Of a stretch of 64,000 nucleotides of DNA, positions 24,844 through 34,179 are shown piece by piece. A model generated the notes under the pieces. That model made no database searches. It had not been told where the DNA came from and saw only the letters and a list, made by a program, of their open reading frames with translations. The position numbers and the translations under genes are program-made. Positions within the stretch are counted from its first letter, which is position 1. Every line of letters begins with the position of its first letter. Source of the DNA: Candidatus Amarolinea dominans (lineage in GTDB: Bacteria > Chloroflexota > Anaerolineae > SSC4 > Amarolineaceae); assembly GCA_016719785.1 (NCBI GenBank), contig JADJYJ010000006.1, forward strand, positions 124,001-188,000, given 5' to 3'.

Positions 24844-25674
24844 ATGCCTGTTTCGCTCAACCTGGACGATTTACCCGCGCCGGGTCATCAGCGCGTGCTG
24901 GTGGCCGTGCTGCCGACGCCCGCCGACTTGACGCGGGCCGCTGAAGAAGGGTGGTACCGGGTGCCGGTGGCCCGTGCGCCGGCACAGATGGGCGCCGACT
25001 ACCTGGCGTTTTACCAGACCGGCGCCTTTGCCCCGGCCGACCGCTGGCAAATTGCGACCCTGGCAGCCGTGCGGCGCGTGGGCATCGCCCGCCGCGTGGA
25101 CTTGCTGCCCGCGGAGCCGCAGCACCCGCGTGCGCACGACGAATACTACCGCATCGAGTTGGGGCCGCTGTGGCGCTTGCCGCAACCGATCCCCAGCCGG
25201 CGCCTGCGTCGCATCACCTTCATCCCCACCACGCTCGCGCGGCTGCTCAGCGCGCGCGAAATCAACGATCTGTGGGACAAGGGAACCGCGCAGGATCGCC
25301 TGTGGAGCGCCCTCTTGAACGCGGGGCTGGAAGCCGAGCGCCAGGCGCCGTGGGATGAACCGCCGGATGATGACGTGACTGATCTGGACGATGTGTGGGG
25401 CGTGGCCGAGACGCCTGAGCAACCGCCGATTGACTTCGCCCTCTACGGGCGCAGTGGCCGGGTGGCGGTCATCTACGCAGCAGATCTGGCCGCTCCGCTG
25501 CCGGCAACGGTCAGCCCGCGCAGTCTGCGCGAAGCCGGCGATCAACGTTACGCGCTGGCCGCTGCCGGGTGGACGCCCGTTTTCCTGGACCCCGAACATT
25601 GCTGGCGCCAACCCGACGCCTGCCTGCGGGAGATCACGCAGGCGTTGGCGCAGGTTCAGGATGCTAAGGAATGA
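24844..25674 (+). CDS. Unknown protein with a DUF559/Vsr-like C-terminal domain lacking obvious catalytic residues
   Basis: 276 residues; a textbook CAGGAGG site precedes the ATG. The N-terminal half (about 1-155) has no recognised fold and contains YLAFYQTGAFAPADRWQI and RLRRITFIPTTLARL. An acidic linker (about 170-195) follows. The C-terminal part (about 198-276) reads IDFALYGRSGRVAVIYAAD, then ALAAAGWTPVFLDPEHCW, then CLREITQALAQVQ. This order resembles PD-(D/E)xK nucleases of the DUF559/Vsr type, in which the strand usually ends in a catalytic Glu; here that position is Ile/Tyr, so it may be inactive. Coupling to uvsE suggests a DNA-related role, but this is inference. Confidence 0.6.
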   Translation: MPVSLNLDDLPAPGHQRVLVAVLPTPADLTRAAEEGWYRVPVARAPAQMGADYLAFYQTGAFAPADRWQIATLAAVRRVGIARRVDLLPAEPQHPRAHDEYYRIELGPLWRLPQPIPSRRLRRITFIPTTLARLLSAREINDLWDKGTAQDRLWSALLNAGLEAERQAPWDEPPDDDVTDLDDVWGVAETPEQPPIDFALYGRSGRVAVIYAADLAAPLPATVSPRSLREAGDQRYALAAAGWTPVFLDPEHCWRQPDACLREITQALAQVQDAKE

Positions 25675-25728
25675 GAATTAAATAAGTGTCCGCTCTCACT
25701 GCCTGGCTGAGCAGTTACGAATTTGACC

Positions 25729-27927
25729 TTAGTGACGACGCATCACCGTGGGAATGTAGACCGAAAGGGTGGTCGCGGGCGTGCCCTGGGCCACTTTGAG
25801 ATCCCCGTTCGTGGTATCGTAATAGGCGGCGTAGGCCGTGTTGCTCTGATCCAACGCCAGGGCTACGTAACGCCCCACTTCGCCGGCGCCGTCCAGGATG
25901 TTGATGTCCCAACTGCCGCCGCGCAGTTGACCCACTTTGAGGTTGTGCGCGTTGTCGTCGTAGTAGGCCACCAGGGGAGCGTTGCGGCTGTCAAGCGCCA
26001 GGGCAGCAAAGCCAACCAGGCCGGTGTCGGCAACCGTTGTCACTACCCAGGAGGTTCCAGCCAGGTGTGCGTATTTCAGGGTGTACTGCGTCCAGTCATA
26101 ATAGGCCAGGTGCGGATTGCCCAGCATGTCTACGGCCAGCGAGACGTAGCCGCCCACATCGCCGGCGCTGTCCACCACCTGGATGTTCCAGGGATAGGCG
26201 ATCTTGCCGCGAGCCACCTTCAAGTCGCCGTTGTTGGAATCGTAGTAGCCGATCTGAACAACGTCGGCGCTGTCAATGTCCAGGGAAACGTAGCTGATCG
26301 AACCGACGTTGTCAATGAGTTGCAGATTCCACAGCGCGCCGTTGTAATACGCATACTTGAGCGTGGCGCTACCCGCATCAAGATAGGCGATGTGGGGGCG
26401 ATTGGCCGAGTCCAGCGCCAGACTGATGGCGCCGCCCACCGTTCCGCTGCCGTCCACGGTCTGAATCTGCCAGGCGCTGCCGGTCCACTGCGCCAGTTTG
26501 AGGTTGCCATGGGTGTCATCGAGATAGGCGATGAACGGGCGATTCATCGAATCCACCGCGATCGCGGTCTGACTGCCGACGGCGTCGCCGTTGGCGCCAT
26601 CCACGGTTTCGATGCTCCAGGCGCTGCCGCCCCAACGAGCGTATTTGAGATCGGCTGCCAGGCCGTCGTAGTAGCTGATGTGGGGTTGGCCGCCGTAATC
26701 CAATACCAGGCCGGTGGCCTCGCCCACGTTGCCGGCCGCGTCCACCACGCTGAACGACCAGTCTGTGCCGCTCCAGGCTGCGTATTTCAACAGGTTGTGC
26801 GTCATGTCCAGGTAGCTGATGCGGGGGCGGGCAGTGCCGTCAAGCACGATCGAGGTGTAGGCGCCGGTATCGTCGGCGCTGTCAACCGTTTGGATGGCCC
26901 AGGTGGCGCCGGTGCGCCGGGCGTATTTCAGATCGCCGTGGGTCCAATCGCGATAGCTGATGTAGGCGCGGTTGGCTGCGTCCAGGGCCAGTGAGGTTTG
27001 GCCGCCCACATCATCGGCGCTGTCTACGACTTCGGTCTGCCAGCCATTGCCCACCGCGCGCGTGTACTTCAAATCGCCGTTGGTGCTGTCGTAAAAGCTG
27101 ATGTGGGGAATGCCGCTGCTGTCCAGGGCCAGCGAGGTATCGCTGCCCACTTCGCCATCCGCATCCACGAGCTGCGTGATCCAATCGCTGCCGGTCCAGC
27201 GGGCGTAGCGCAGATTGGCCGCGTAGACATCGTAGTAGCTGATGTGGGCGCGGTTGCTGCTGTCCAGGGCCAGGGAGATGTGCCGCGCGACCAGGGACTC
27301 ATTGCCCACAGACTGGATTTCCCACTGGCTGCCGGTCCAACGCGCGTATTTGAGCTTGCTGTGAGTGTCGTCGTAGTAGCTGAAGTGGGGGCGGTTGTTG
27401 CTGTCCAGGGCCAGGGCGGCGCTGGAACCGACTTCGCCGTTGGCATCCACGATCTGGATGACCCAGGCGTTGCCCGACTTGCTGGCGTAGCGCAGATCGA
27501 AATTGGCGCTGTCGAAGTATCCAATGTGCGGACTGCCGTTGCTGTCCAGCGCCAATGAGGCGTAGGCGCCCACGCGCACACCGCTGTCCACCGTTTCGAG
27601 CTGCCAGGCGGAGCCGTCGTGCCAGGCGTAGTAGAGATGGTCGCCCCCGTAAGCGATGTGCGGCCGGCCCTGGCTGTCCAGGCGCAGGCTGCGTGTGCTC
27701 AGCTCATCGAGGGGCGCAGGGCAGTCCACGCAGCGAATGTCCCAGGTGTAGCCGGTCATGGGTGCGTGGTTGGCTCTGTGGGGAACGGCGCCAGCCTGCG
27801 GCGCGGGCGCCAGGCCAGAAAGGATGAGGAGCAAAACGATGGTCAATGCCCCTCTCTTGTGCAGGCGGCCGACGATCCAGGGGGCTTGGCGACGCGGTGG
27901 ATGAGCATTGTGCAGGCGTGTGATCAC
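25729..27927 (-). CDS. Exported 14-repeat protein, probable double seven-bladed beta-propeller
   Basis: 732 residues from a GTG start at 27927, chosen because GCGAGGAG lies 6 nt upstream; the frame extends 13 codons further without a ribosome site. After a signal/anchor segment (TIVLLLILSGLAPAPQAGA) there are 14 repeats of about 47 residues with the consensus SLALDS-x-N-x-PHISYYD, then LKYA, G-x-W-x-IQ-x-VD, VG. Fourteen equals two seven-bladed propellers. The protein ends LSVYIPTVMRRH, the same style of tail as on the giant SdrD proteins below. It has no catalytic motif and is probably secreted or surface-bound, with an interaction role. It converges with the gene ending at 25674. Confidence 0.78.
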   Translation of the reverse strand: MITRLHNAHPPRRQAPWIVGRLHKRGALTIVLLLILSGLAPAPQAGAVPHRANHAPMTGYTWDIRCVDCPAPLDELSTRSLRLDSQGRPHIAYGGDHLYYAWHDGSAWQLETVDSGVRVGAYASLALDSNGSPHIGYFDSANFDLRYASKSGNAWVIQIVDANGEVGSSAALALDSNNRPHFSYYDDTHSKLKYARWTGSQWEIQSVGNESLVARHISLALDSSNRAHISYYDVYAANLRYARWTGSDWITQLVDADGEVGSDTSLALDSSGIPHISFYDSTNGDLKYTRAVGNGWQTEVVDSADDVGGQTSLALDAANRAYISYRDWTHGDLKYARRTGATWAIQTVDSADDTGAYTSIVLDGTARPRISYLDMTHNLLKYAAWSGTDWSFSVVDAAGNVGEATGLVLDYGGQPHISYYDGLAADLKYARWGGSAWSIETVDGANGDAVGSQTAIAVDSMNRPFIAYLDDTHGNLKLAQWTGSAWQIQTVDGSGTVGGAISLALDSANRPHIAYLDAGSATLKYAYYNGALWNLQLIDNVGSISYVSLDIDSADVVQIGYYDSNNGDLKVARGKIAYPWNIQVVDSAGDVGGYVSLAVDMLGNPHLAYYDWTQYTLKYAHLAGTSWVVTTVADTGLVGFAALALDSRNAPLVAYYDDNAHNLKVGQLRGGSWDINILDGAGEVGRYVALALDQSNTAYAAYYDTTNGDLKVAQGTPATTLSVYIPTVMRRH

Positions 27928-27998
27928 GGTGAACTCCTCGCCAGGATGAACGATGCCCACATCCAACGGATATGGGCATCGAGGTGAAAGAAACAGCG

Positions 27999-28064
27999 GC
28001 CCCCCTGCCCCCCCAATCCTGGGGGAAAAGCATTCGGCTCCCCCAGGATTGGGGGCAGGGGGGC
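27999..28064. repeat. GC-rich long hairpin element
   Basis: Arms of about 25 bp (27999-28025 with 28040-28064), rich in runs of C and G and containing AATCCTGGGGG/CCCCCAGGATT, with a 14-nt loop and a 2-nt bulge. It lies between two minus-strand exported-protein genes. It could act as a terminator for the upstream gene or be a dispersed palindromic element. Confidence 0.7.
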
Positions 28065-28090
28065 ACTAAGGTAGTTATTCGGATAGGCTA

Positions 28091-30006
28091 TTAGTAATCG
28101 AACACGATCTCGGCCGCATCAATCTTGATGTGCTCCGGATGCCCGCCATCGCCATCGGGATCGCGCGTGACCAGGCGAATCTCGGTGCTGACCAGCTCGC
28201 CAAGCGTGCTGACGCGCCACAGATCGAAGTGATAGTCGGTCTTGACGTCCTTGTTCCAGAACGGGGGGATGATCGTGCCCAGGAGCACCAGGCGGCCATC
28301 GGACAGTTTCTGGTAGGCGTCGAGCACCGCGCCATTGTAAAAGGCGTTGACGCGCACCCGCGCGCGCGGGCGAAAGATGTTGGTGGCCGGATCGAGGTTG
28401 CCGGGACTCCAGCGGGTCAGGTAGATCGTCCCATCGAGGGTCTGGTCAATGATGCTGCCGCCGCGCCGCAGCGCGGAGGTCACATCGCCGCCGCGGTAGG
28501 TGGCGCGCGAGACCACGCCCACCAGGGTCAGGCCGTAACCGACGCCCTCGCCCTTGTTGAGCGCCTCGGCCAGGCTCTCCACCCGGCGATAGGTGGTGTT
28601 CAACTGCGACGCGGGCGGGTTGAGCAAGCCTTCGATCTCGGTCAGGACGCCGCCCACAGTCGTGGCGGTGGTCAGCGCGGGCAGGTTGATGGGGGTGCGC
28701 GTCAGGAGCAGATTGCTGGACACATTCAGGCGCAGCGCCGCGTATTCCTTGCGCGCCCGTCCTTCATCGCCAGGCGCGGGTCGGAGAAGCGCATCCTGCA
28801 GAGAGACGATCTCCGGGAAGACGGCAGAACTGCTCTGCGCTGAGGCAATGAACGCGGCAATCTCAGCCGCGGTGTAGCGAGGGTGCCCGCTGCGGTGAAT
28901 TTCCTTCTTCCAGTCGGCAACCGTCATGGGGCCAACCGTCAGTGGATCGAAGTAGCCAAGATTCAGCTCACGAGTCTGTCCGGTCTCCAGGCTGAAGGCG
29001 AGCAGCGAAGCATCGTGCGATGGAATCCAGCCGGCCGGAATGGTCAGGTCGTCCACGCGCAGCACGTAGGCGCCGGCGTCGAGGCTGCTTGAAGCTGTAG
29101 GCGCCCTGGCTGTTCGACGTGGCTGGCCGACTACGCTCTCGCCGCTGTCAATCACGCCGTTGCCGTTGCTGTCGCGGTAGAGGGCCAGGGCGGCGCTGGC
29201 GATGAAGCCTTCGTCCGCGTCCAGCACTTCATCGCCATCCAGGTCTTTCCAGACGATGCCGTTGAGCGACGCGTCGCCCCGCGGGGATGAGGATGCCGAC
29301 ATCCTGGCGCAGGATGCCGCCGCCGTAGCGGCTGACGATGGGAACCGCGATTTGGGCCGGCAGCCCGATACCGCCGGGCGGCTGCACCCGCATCACGTAC
29401 GCGCCGGGCCACAGGTTGGCAACGACGTAGTTGCCCTGGGTGTTGGAGACCGCGGGGCCGCCAACGGTTCGCCGCTGTCAATCAAGCCGTTGCCGTTTGG
29501 ATCGTGGAAGACCTCAACCAGGGCGTCGGGGATGACGGTTTCGCCCAGGCCGCGCACACCGTCCTGGTTGGCGTCATCGAAGATGGTGCCGCTGAGGGTC
29601 ATCAGCAGGGTGCCGCCGAAATCAACGCCGAGCGCAACAACGCTGCCAACCACCACGGTTCGAGTATTCGGAGTCGTGCGGGTGTAGCCCAGGGCCTCCA
29701 GACTGAGTTCCGTGACCAGGTAGGTGTTGGCGTCCAGCGCAGTGAAGGCGTAGGTCCCATCCAATGCGGTGGTGGTGACGGTCAGGAAAACCTGGCCGTT
29801 GGTGGCGGCGTCGCGAATCTCGACAGTGAGACCCGCGTCCAGGCCGTTGTCGGTGGCATCACGGATGCCATCGGCATCGGCGTCGAAGAAGACGGCGCCG
29901 ATGATCCCGCCTGTACCGGCAGCATGACCAGGGGCCGGGCGCGCCAGGAAGCTGTAGCCCCCACAAGCAATGCCGTCAGCAGTACAAGCCGAAGTAGGTT
30001 TTTCAT
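28091..30006 (-). pseudogene. Exported SdrD/Cna-B-like protein, several frameshifts
   Basis: The true start is the ATG at 30006 (MKNLLRLVLLTALLVG, a signal peptide). The reading frame then changes near 29960 (a run of five G), near 29465, near 29285 and twice near 29120, ending at 28091. Reassembled, the protein is about 635 residues. It has three SdrD-like modules: IIGAVFFDADADGIRD, SGTIFDDANQDGVRGLGE and GIVWKDLDGDEVLDADEGF, each with the calcium-loop pattern D-x-D-x-D-G. A unique C-terminal domain (about the last 300 residues) ends DAAEIVFDY. It carries no wall-anchor motif. The shifts may be sequencing errors or true decay; repeated shifts in other exported genes here favour a common cause. 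Confidence 0.68.
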
Positions 30007-30186
30007 AACATTGACTCCTCTCTATGCCGCGCCATGATACGCTCTCTAAACGGTATCTTTTCAGTAGGGGTCGGCCTGCCTGCGCCATGAAGGTCCCCCT
30101 ACAAATTGAGGCGCTACGTGAAACGCACCTGATTCTAGCGAAATTTACGAGGTCGGGGGCGCGCTCGTGATTACAATTCGCTGACA

Positions 30187-30235
30187 ATTCGACGGCTGAC
30201 CGGCAACGACTGCTGTGTCAAGACAGCCGTCGAAT
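30187..30235 (-). terminator. 12-bp hairpin after the malectin protease gene
   Basis: Perfect inverted repeat ATTCGACGGCTG/CAGCCGTCGAAT (30187-30198 with 30224-30235) and a 25-nt loop, starting 17 nt beyond the stop at 30252. No strong T-run follows. The rest of the 245-bp gap shows nothing recognisable. Confidence 0.45.
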
Positions 30236-30251
30236 GTTCAGGGCTTAATCC

Positions 30252-33200
30252 TCACCCGATTCTGCGCACTTGAATGGCCGAAACGATCGGATTCTTGGTG
30301 CCACTGACCTTGACGAAGCTGATATTGAGTACGCCATCGGTCACGGCGATCGTGTACACCTTGTCGAGCGCCACGGCCTTGCCGGCCTGACCATAGACGC
30401 TCATGTTCGGTTCGACGATGGTCGTTTCCAGCGTGATCTTCATCACACGATCCGTTGACTTGGAAGACTCGAAGTCAGCAAACTTGAACGTCACTTCGTA
30501 CGTGCCGCTGGGAACGGTGAACTTGTACTCGCCGGGCGCGTCGCGCCATTTCTGGTACAGCGGGTCATCGGTGGTGCCGGCGACGGCCGTGGTGCTCGAT
30601 TTGGCTGTGCCGCCGGTATAGCCCCAGCCGTTGGTCAGGTAGGCTTGATCGGCCGGCCACACCTGGCTGCTGCCGTCAGTGTACGCGGTGCCGCCGGCGT
30701 TGACGCGCTGGGTGGTGTAGGGCAACGGCGTTGGGGTGTTGGTTGGCGTCGCGGTCGGCGTGCGGGTTGGCGTTGGCGTTGCCGTAGGACAGGTCGCGCA
30801 CGGTGTGTTCGTCGGGGTGGCAGTCGGTGTATGGGTCGGCGTGTTGGTGGCCGTGGGGGTCGGCGTGGGTGGAGGCACCTGGCGCACGCCCACCGCGGAA
30901 ACTACCGGCACATTGCTGCCGCCATTCTGGCTGAAGGCCACATTGAGAATGCCGTCGCTGACGGTGGTCTGATAGACTCGATTCAGGGCCACGTACTGAC
31001 CTACCGCGGAATACAGGCTGAGTGCATTTTCGACGATGACGCCTTCGATCGTGATACGCATGATGCGCGACGTGGCCGATGTCGCGGTAAACTCGCAGAA
31101 GCGCAGGGTCACCTCGTAGTTGCCGTTGGGTACGGTGAACTTGTATTCGCCAGGCGCCTCGCGATATTTCTGATACAGCGCGTCTTCGGTGGTGCCGCCA
31201 ACCGATTTGGTGGACGACTTGGCCGAGCCGCCGGTGTAGCCCCAGGAGTTGGTGGCAAAGGCCTTGTCAACGGCCCACACCACGGCCTGGCCATCGGTGA
31301 AAGCCGAGGTGCCGCCCGGAGTTGACCCGCTGCGCATACGGCACCGGTGTGGCCGTGGGCGTGGGCGTCCTGGTCGGGGTATGGGTTGATGTTGGCGTTG
31401 CCGTGGGGCAGGCCACACAAGGCGTGTTCGTGGGGGTGGCAGTCGGGGTGTTGGTGGCTGTGGGGGTCGGCGTGGGCGGAGGCACCTGGCGCACGCCAAC
31501 AGCGGAAACCACCGGCGCGTAGGTGCCGCCGTTCTGAATGAACATGATGTTGAGAATGCCGTCGCTGACCGTCGCCTGATAGACCCGATCCAGGGCCACG
31601 TACCGTCCCACCGTGCCGTAGATGCTCAGGGCGCTCTCTACGATGACGCCTTCCAGGGTAAGTCGTATGACGCGCGACGTAGACGATGTCACCGAAAACT
31701 CAGCAAAGCGCAGGGTCACTTCGTAGTTGCCGTTGGGCACGGTGAACTTGTACTCGCCAGCCGACTCGCGATACTTCTGATACAGCACGTCGTCGGTGGT
31801 ATTGTCAACCGATCTGGTGGACGACATGGCCGTGCCGCCGGTGTAGCCCCAGGAGTTGACAGCAAAGGCCTTGTCAACGGCCCACACCAGGCCCTGCCCA
31901 TCGGTGAAGGCGGTCGTGCTGCCCGCATTGACCCGCTGCACATACGGCGGAGGTGTGGCGGTTGCGGTTGGCGTGCGGGTTGGCGTGGGCGTCGGTGTGC
32001 CGGTGGGCGTGGCGGTGGCCGGCAGCGTCGGCGTCGGCGTCGCGGTGGGGGTGTTGGTCGCTGTCGGCGTCGGCGTGATCGTCGGCGTGGAGGTCGGCGT
32101 GTTGGTGAAGAGCGGCGTTGGCGTGGCGGTGGGCGTCGCGGTGAAGGGGGGCCCAACTTCGCGGCCGCGGCCAGCTGGCGCCGGCGTCTATGCGGCCAAA
32201 GCCGTAGTAGATGTCGTAGCCGGCCGCGCCTTTGTCCACCGCGGTTTGCTGGATGATGGCGCGCACGTCGGCCGCGGAAAAGCTCGGATGCGCCGAAAGG
32301 ATCAACGCGGCCAGGCCGCTGACATGCGGCGCTGCCTGTGAGGTGCCGCTGAAGTACTGGTACGCATTGGGATTGCTGGCGGTCCAGTTGGTGCTCCACA
32401 CCGTGTCGCCCGGCGCGGTCACGTCTACGAACGTGCCGTAGTTGGACAATGTCCACCACACATCGTAGTAGTCGGTGCCGCCCACCGCAATGACTGCGGG
32501 ATAGCCGGCCGGATAGTACGTCTGATTCAGGCCACTGTTGCCTGAGGCAGCTACCATCACCACATCATGACTTGCGGCATAGGCCACGGCATCGGTCATC
32601 AGGTAGGAGGTGCCGGCGCTACCAAGCGACATGTTGATCACATCCGCGCCATGATCGGTGGCATAGATCACGCCATCGGCCACCCACACCCAACTGCCGT
32701 AGCCGGTGTAGTCCATGACCTTCAGCGGCATGATCTTGACGCCCGGCGCAATGCCCGTGTTGCCCTGTCCGTTGTTCATGGCCGCGGCCACGATCCCCGA
32801 TACGTGGGTGCCATGCCCTTCGTCGTCGCTGGGGTCGCTGTCGTTGTGTACGAAGTCGTAGCCGGCCACCGTTTGCCCGCTGAACTCCGGGTGCGTGAAG
32901 GAGATGCCGGTGTCGAGCACGGCCACAGTCACGCTGGCGCTGCCGGTGGTGTAGTTCCAGGCCGTTTCAGCGTTGATCATCTGCGGCGCGTAGACCTTGC
33001 TGATGTCGCTGTAGTCGGGGTCGGTGGGCACCACGGCGATCTGCGCCAGGGCGTTCGGCTCGGCGTAGCGCACATCCGCGCTGGCGCAGCGCGAATCAGA
33101 GCCAACGCCTGTCCTGGCTGGCTGCGCAGCACCAGGGCGTTCAATGGCTTGATTTCACGCACGACCTGCGCCTGTTGTTCCGCCAGGATGGCCGCGACGG

Positions 33201-34055
33201 CGTCGGCGCTCATTCCTTCGCGGAAACGCACGATCACCTCATCGGCCGCCACGGGCGTCTGTTCGACCTGGGGCGGAATCACGCTGTTGCGCCCCGGCGC
33301 CAGGTCCAGCAGTGCGCCAAAGCCGCCGACTTCGCCGCTGAGCAGATCGAGACCGGTCTGCCCCGGCTCGCCAATGCCGCCCGGCGGCTGCACGCACCAC
33401 GCTGGCCCGGCATGATGCCGCCGATCGCGTAGTTGCCCTGGTTGTCGCTGCCATCGCTGCCCAGCAGCGGTTCGCCGATGTCCACCAGGCCGTTGACGTT
33501 CAGGTCGTCGAAGACTTCGATCAGCGCATCAGGGATGCGCATCTCGGTCAGGCCGCGCACGCCGTCGTGATTGGCGTCGTCATAGATCGTGCCCGCCACC
33601 GCGCGCGGCAGCACGTCCAGGAAATCTACATTCGTGACGGCTGCCCCGATCACTTCGACCACCTGGGTGTTCGACGTGGTGCTCACGTAGTTTTCCAGGT
33701 CGGTTTCGGTGACGGTGTAGGCGCCGTCAGCCACCGCAGGAAAATGATAAAGGCCGTCCGGCGACGTGATCATCGTCGCGTAAACCACCTGGCCGCCCGT
33801 GGCCTGATCGCGCAGTTCGATGAGCACCCCGGCGATGCCGCGATCCTGCGGATCACGCACGCTGTTCGCGTTACGGTCGAAGTAGACTGCGCCGCTGATC
33901 TCGCCATTGGTAGCCGGCTGCGCGCTGTCTCCGCTGCGGATAATGACTTCCTGCTGGCCGTCGTGCGCCAGCGCAACTGAGAGGATCGGCACGGCCAACA
34001 AGGCGCCGATCAACGCAACGATCAAGAGATGTCCTATTCTTACAGTTATTTTCAT
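30252..34055 (-). pseudogene. Secreted subtilisin-like protease with SdrD-like and three malectin domains, frameshifted
   Basis: The start is the ATG at 34055 with a signal peptide (HLLIVALIGALLAVPILSVA). Order: two SdrD-like modules (about 33490-33960), a propeptide-like segment beginning DEVIVRF (about 33080-33260), then an S8 domain (about 32170-33060) with a complete triad: Asp in VAVLDTGISFTHPEF, His in GHGTHVSGIVAA, Ser in GTSQAAPHVSGLAAL. Thr-Pro linkers join three malectin-like domains (about 31500-31940, 30890-31330 and 30252-30710), each with a WGYTGG core and LSIYG or MSVYG. Frame changes lie near 33385, 33075, 32165, 32150 (a C6 run one base short) and 31320. The reassembled product is about 1,265 residues. 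Malectin domains bind glucose-type glycans, so the enzyme may be targeted to polysaccharide. Confidence 0.75.
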
Positions 34056-34179
34056 CGTGGGTCCCCCTGGTCCTTCCCTTATTCCTGGATGAACACTCAT
34101 TCATGCTGGTTCATCATATCCAATGACTGTGACAATGCTGATAACGAGTCTGCCCGGAGGGCAAGCACAGGCTCTCTGT

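Noticed and set aside
30720..32150. GV-rich plus-strand frames (VGVAVGV repeats)
   Set aside because: They are the antisense of Thr-Pro linkers between malectin domains on the minus strand.
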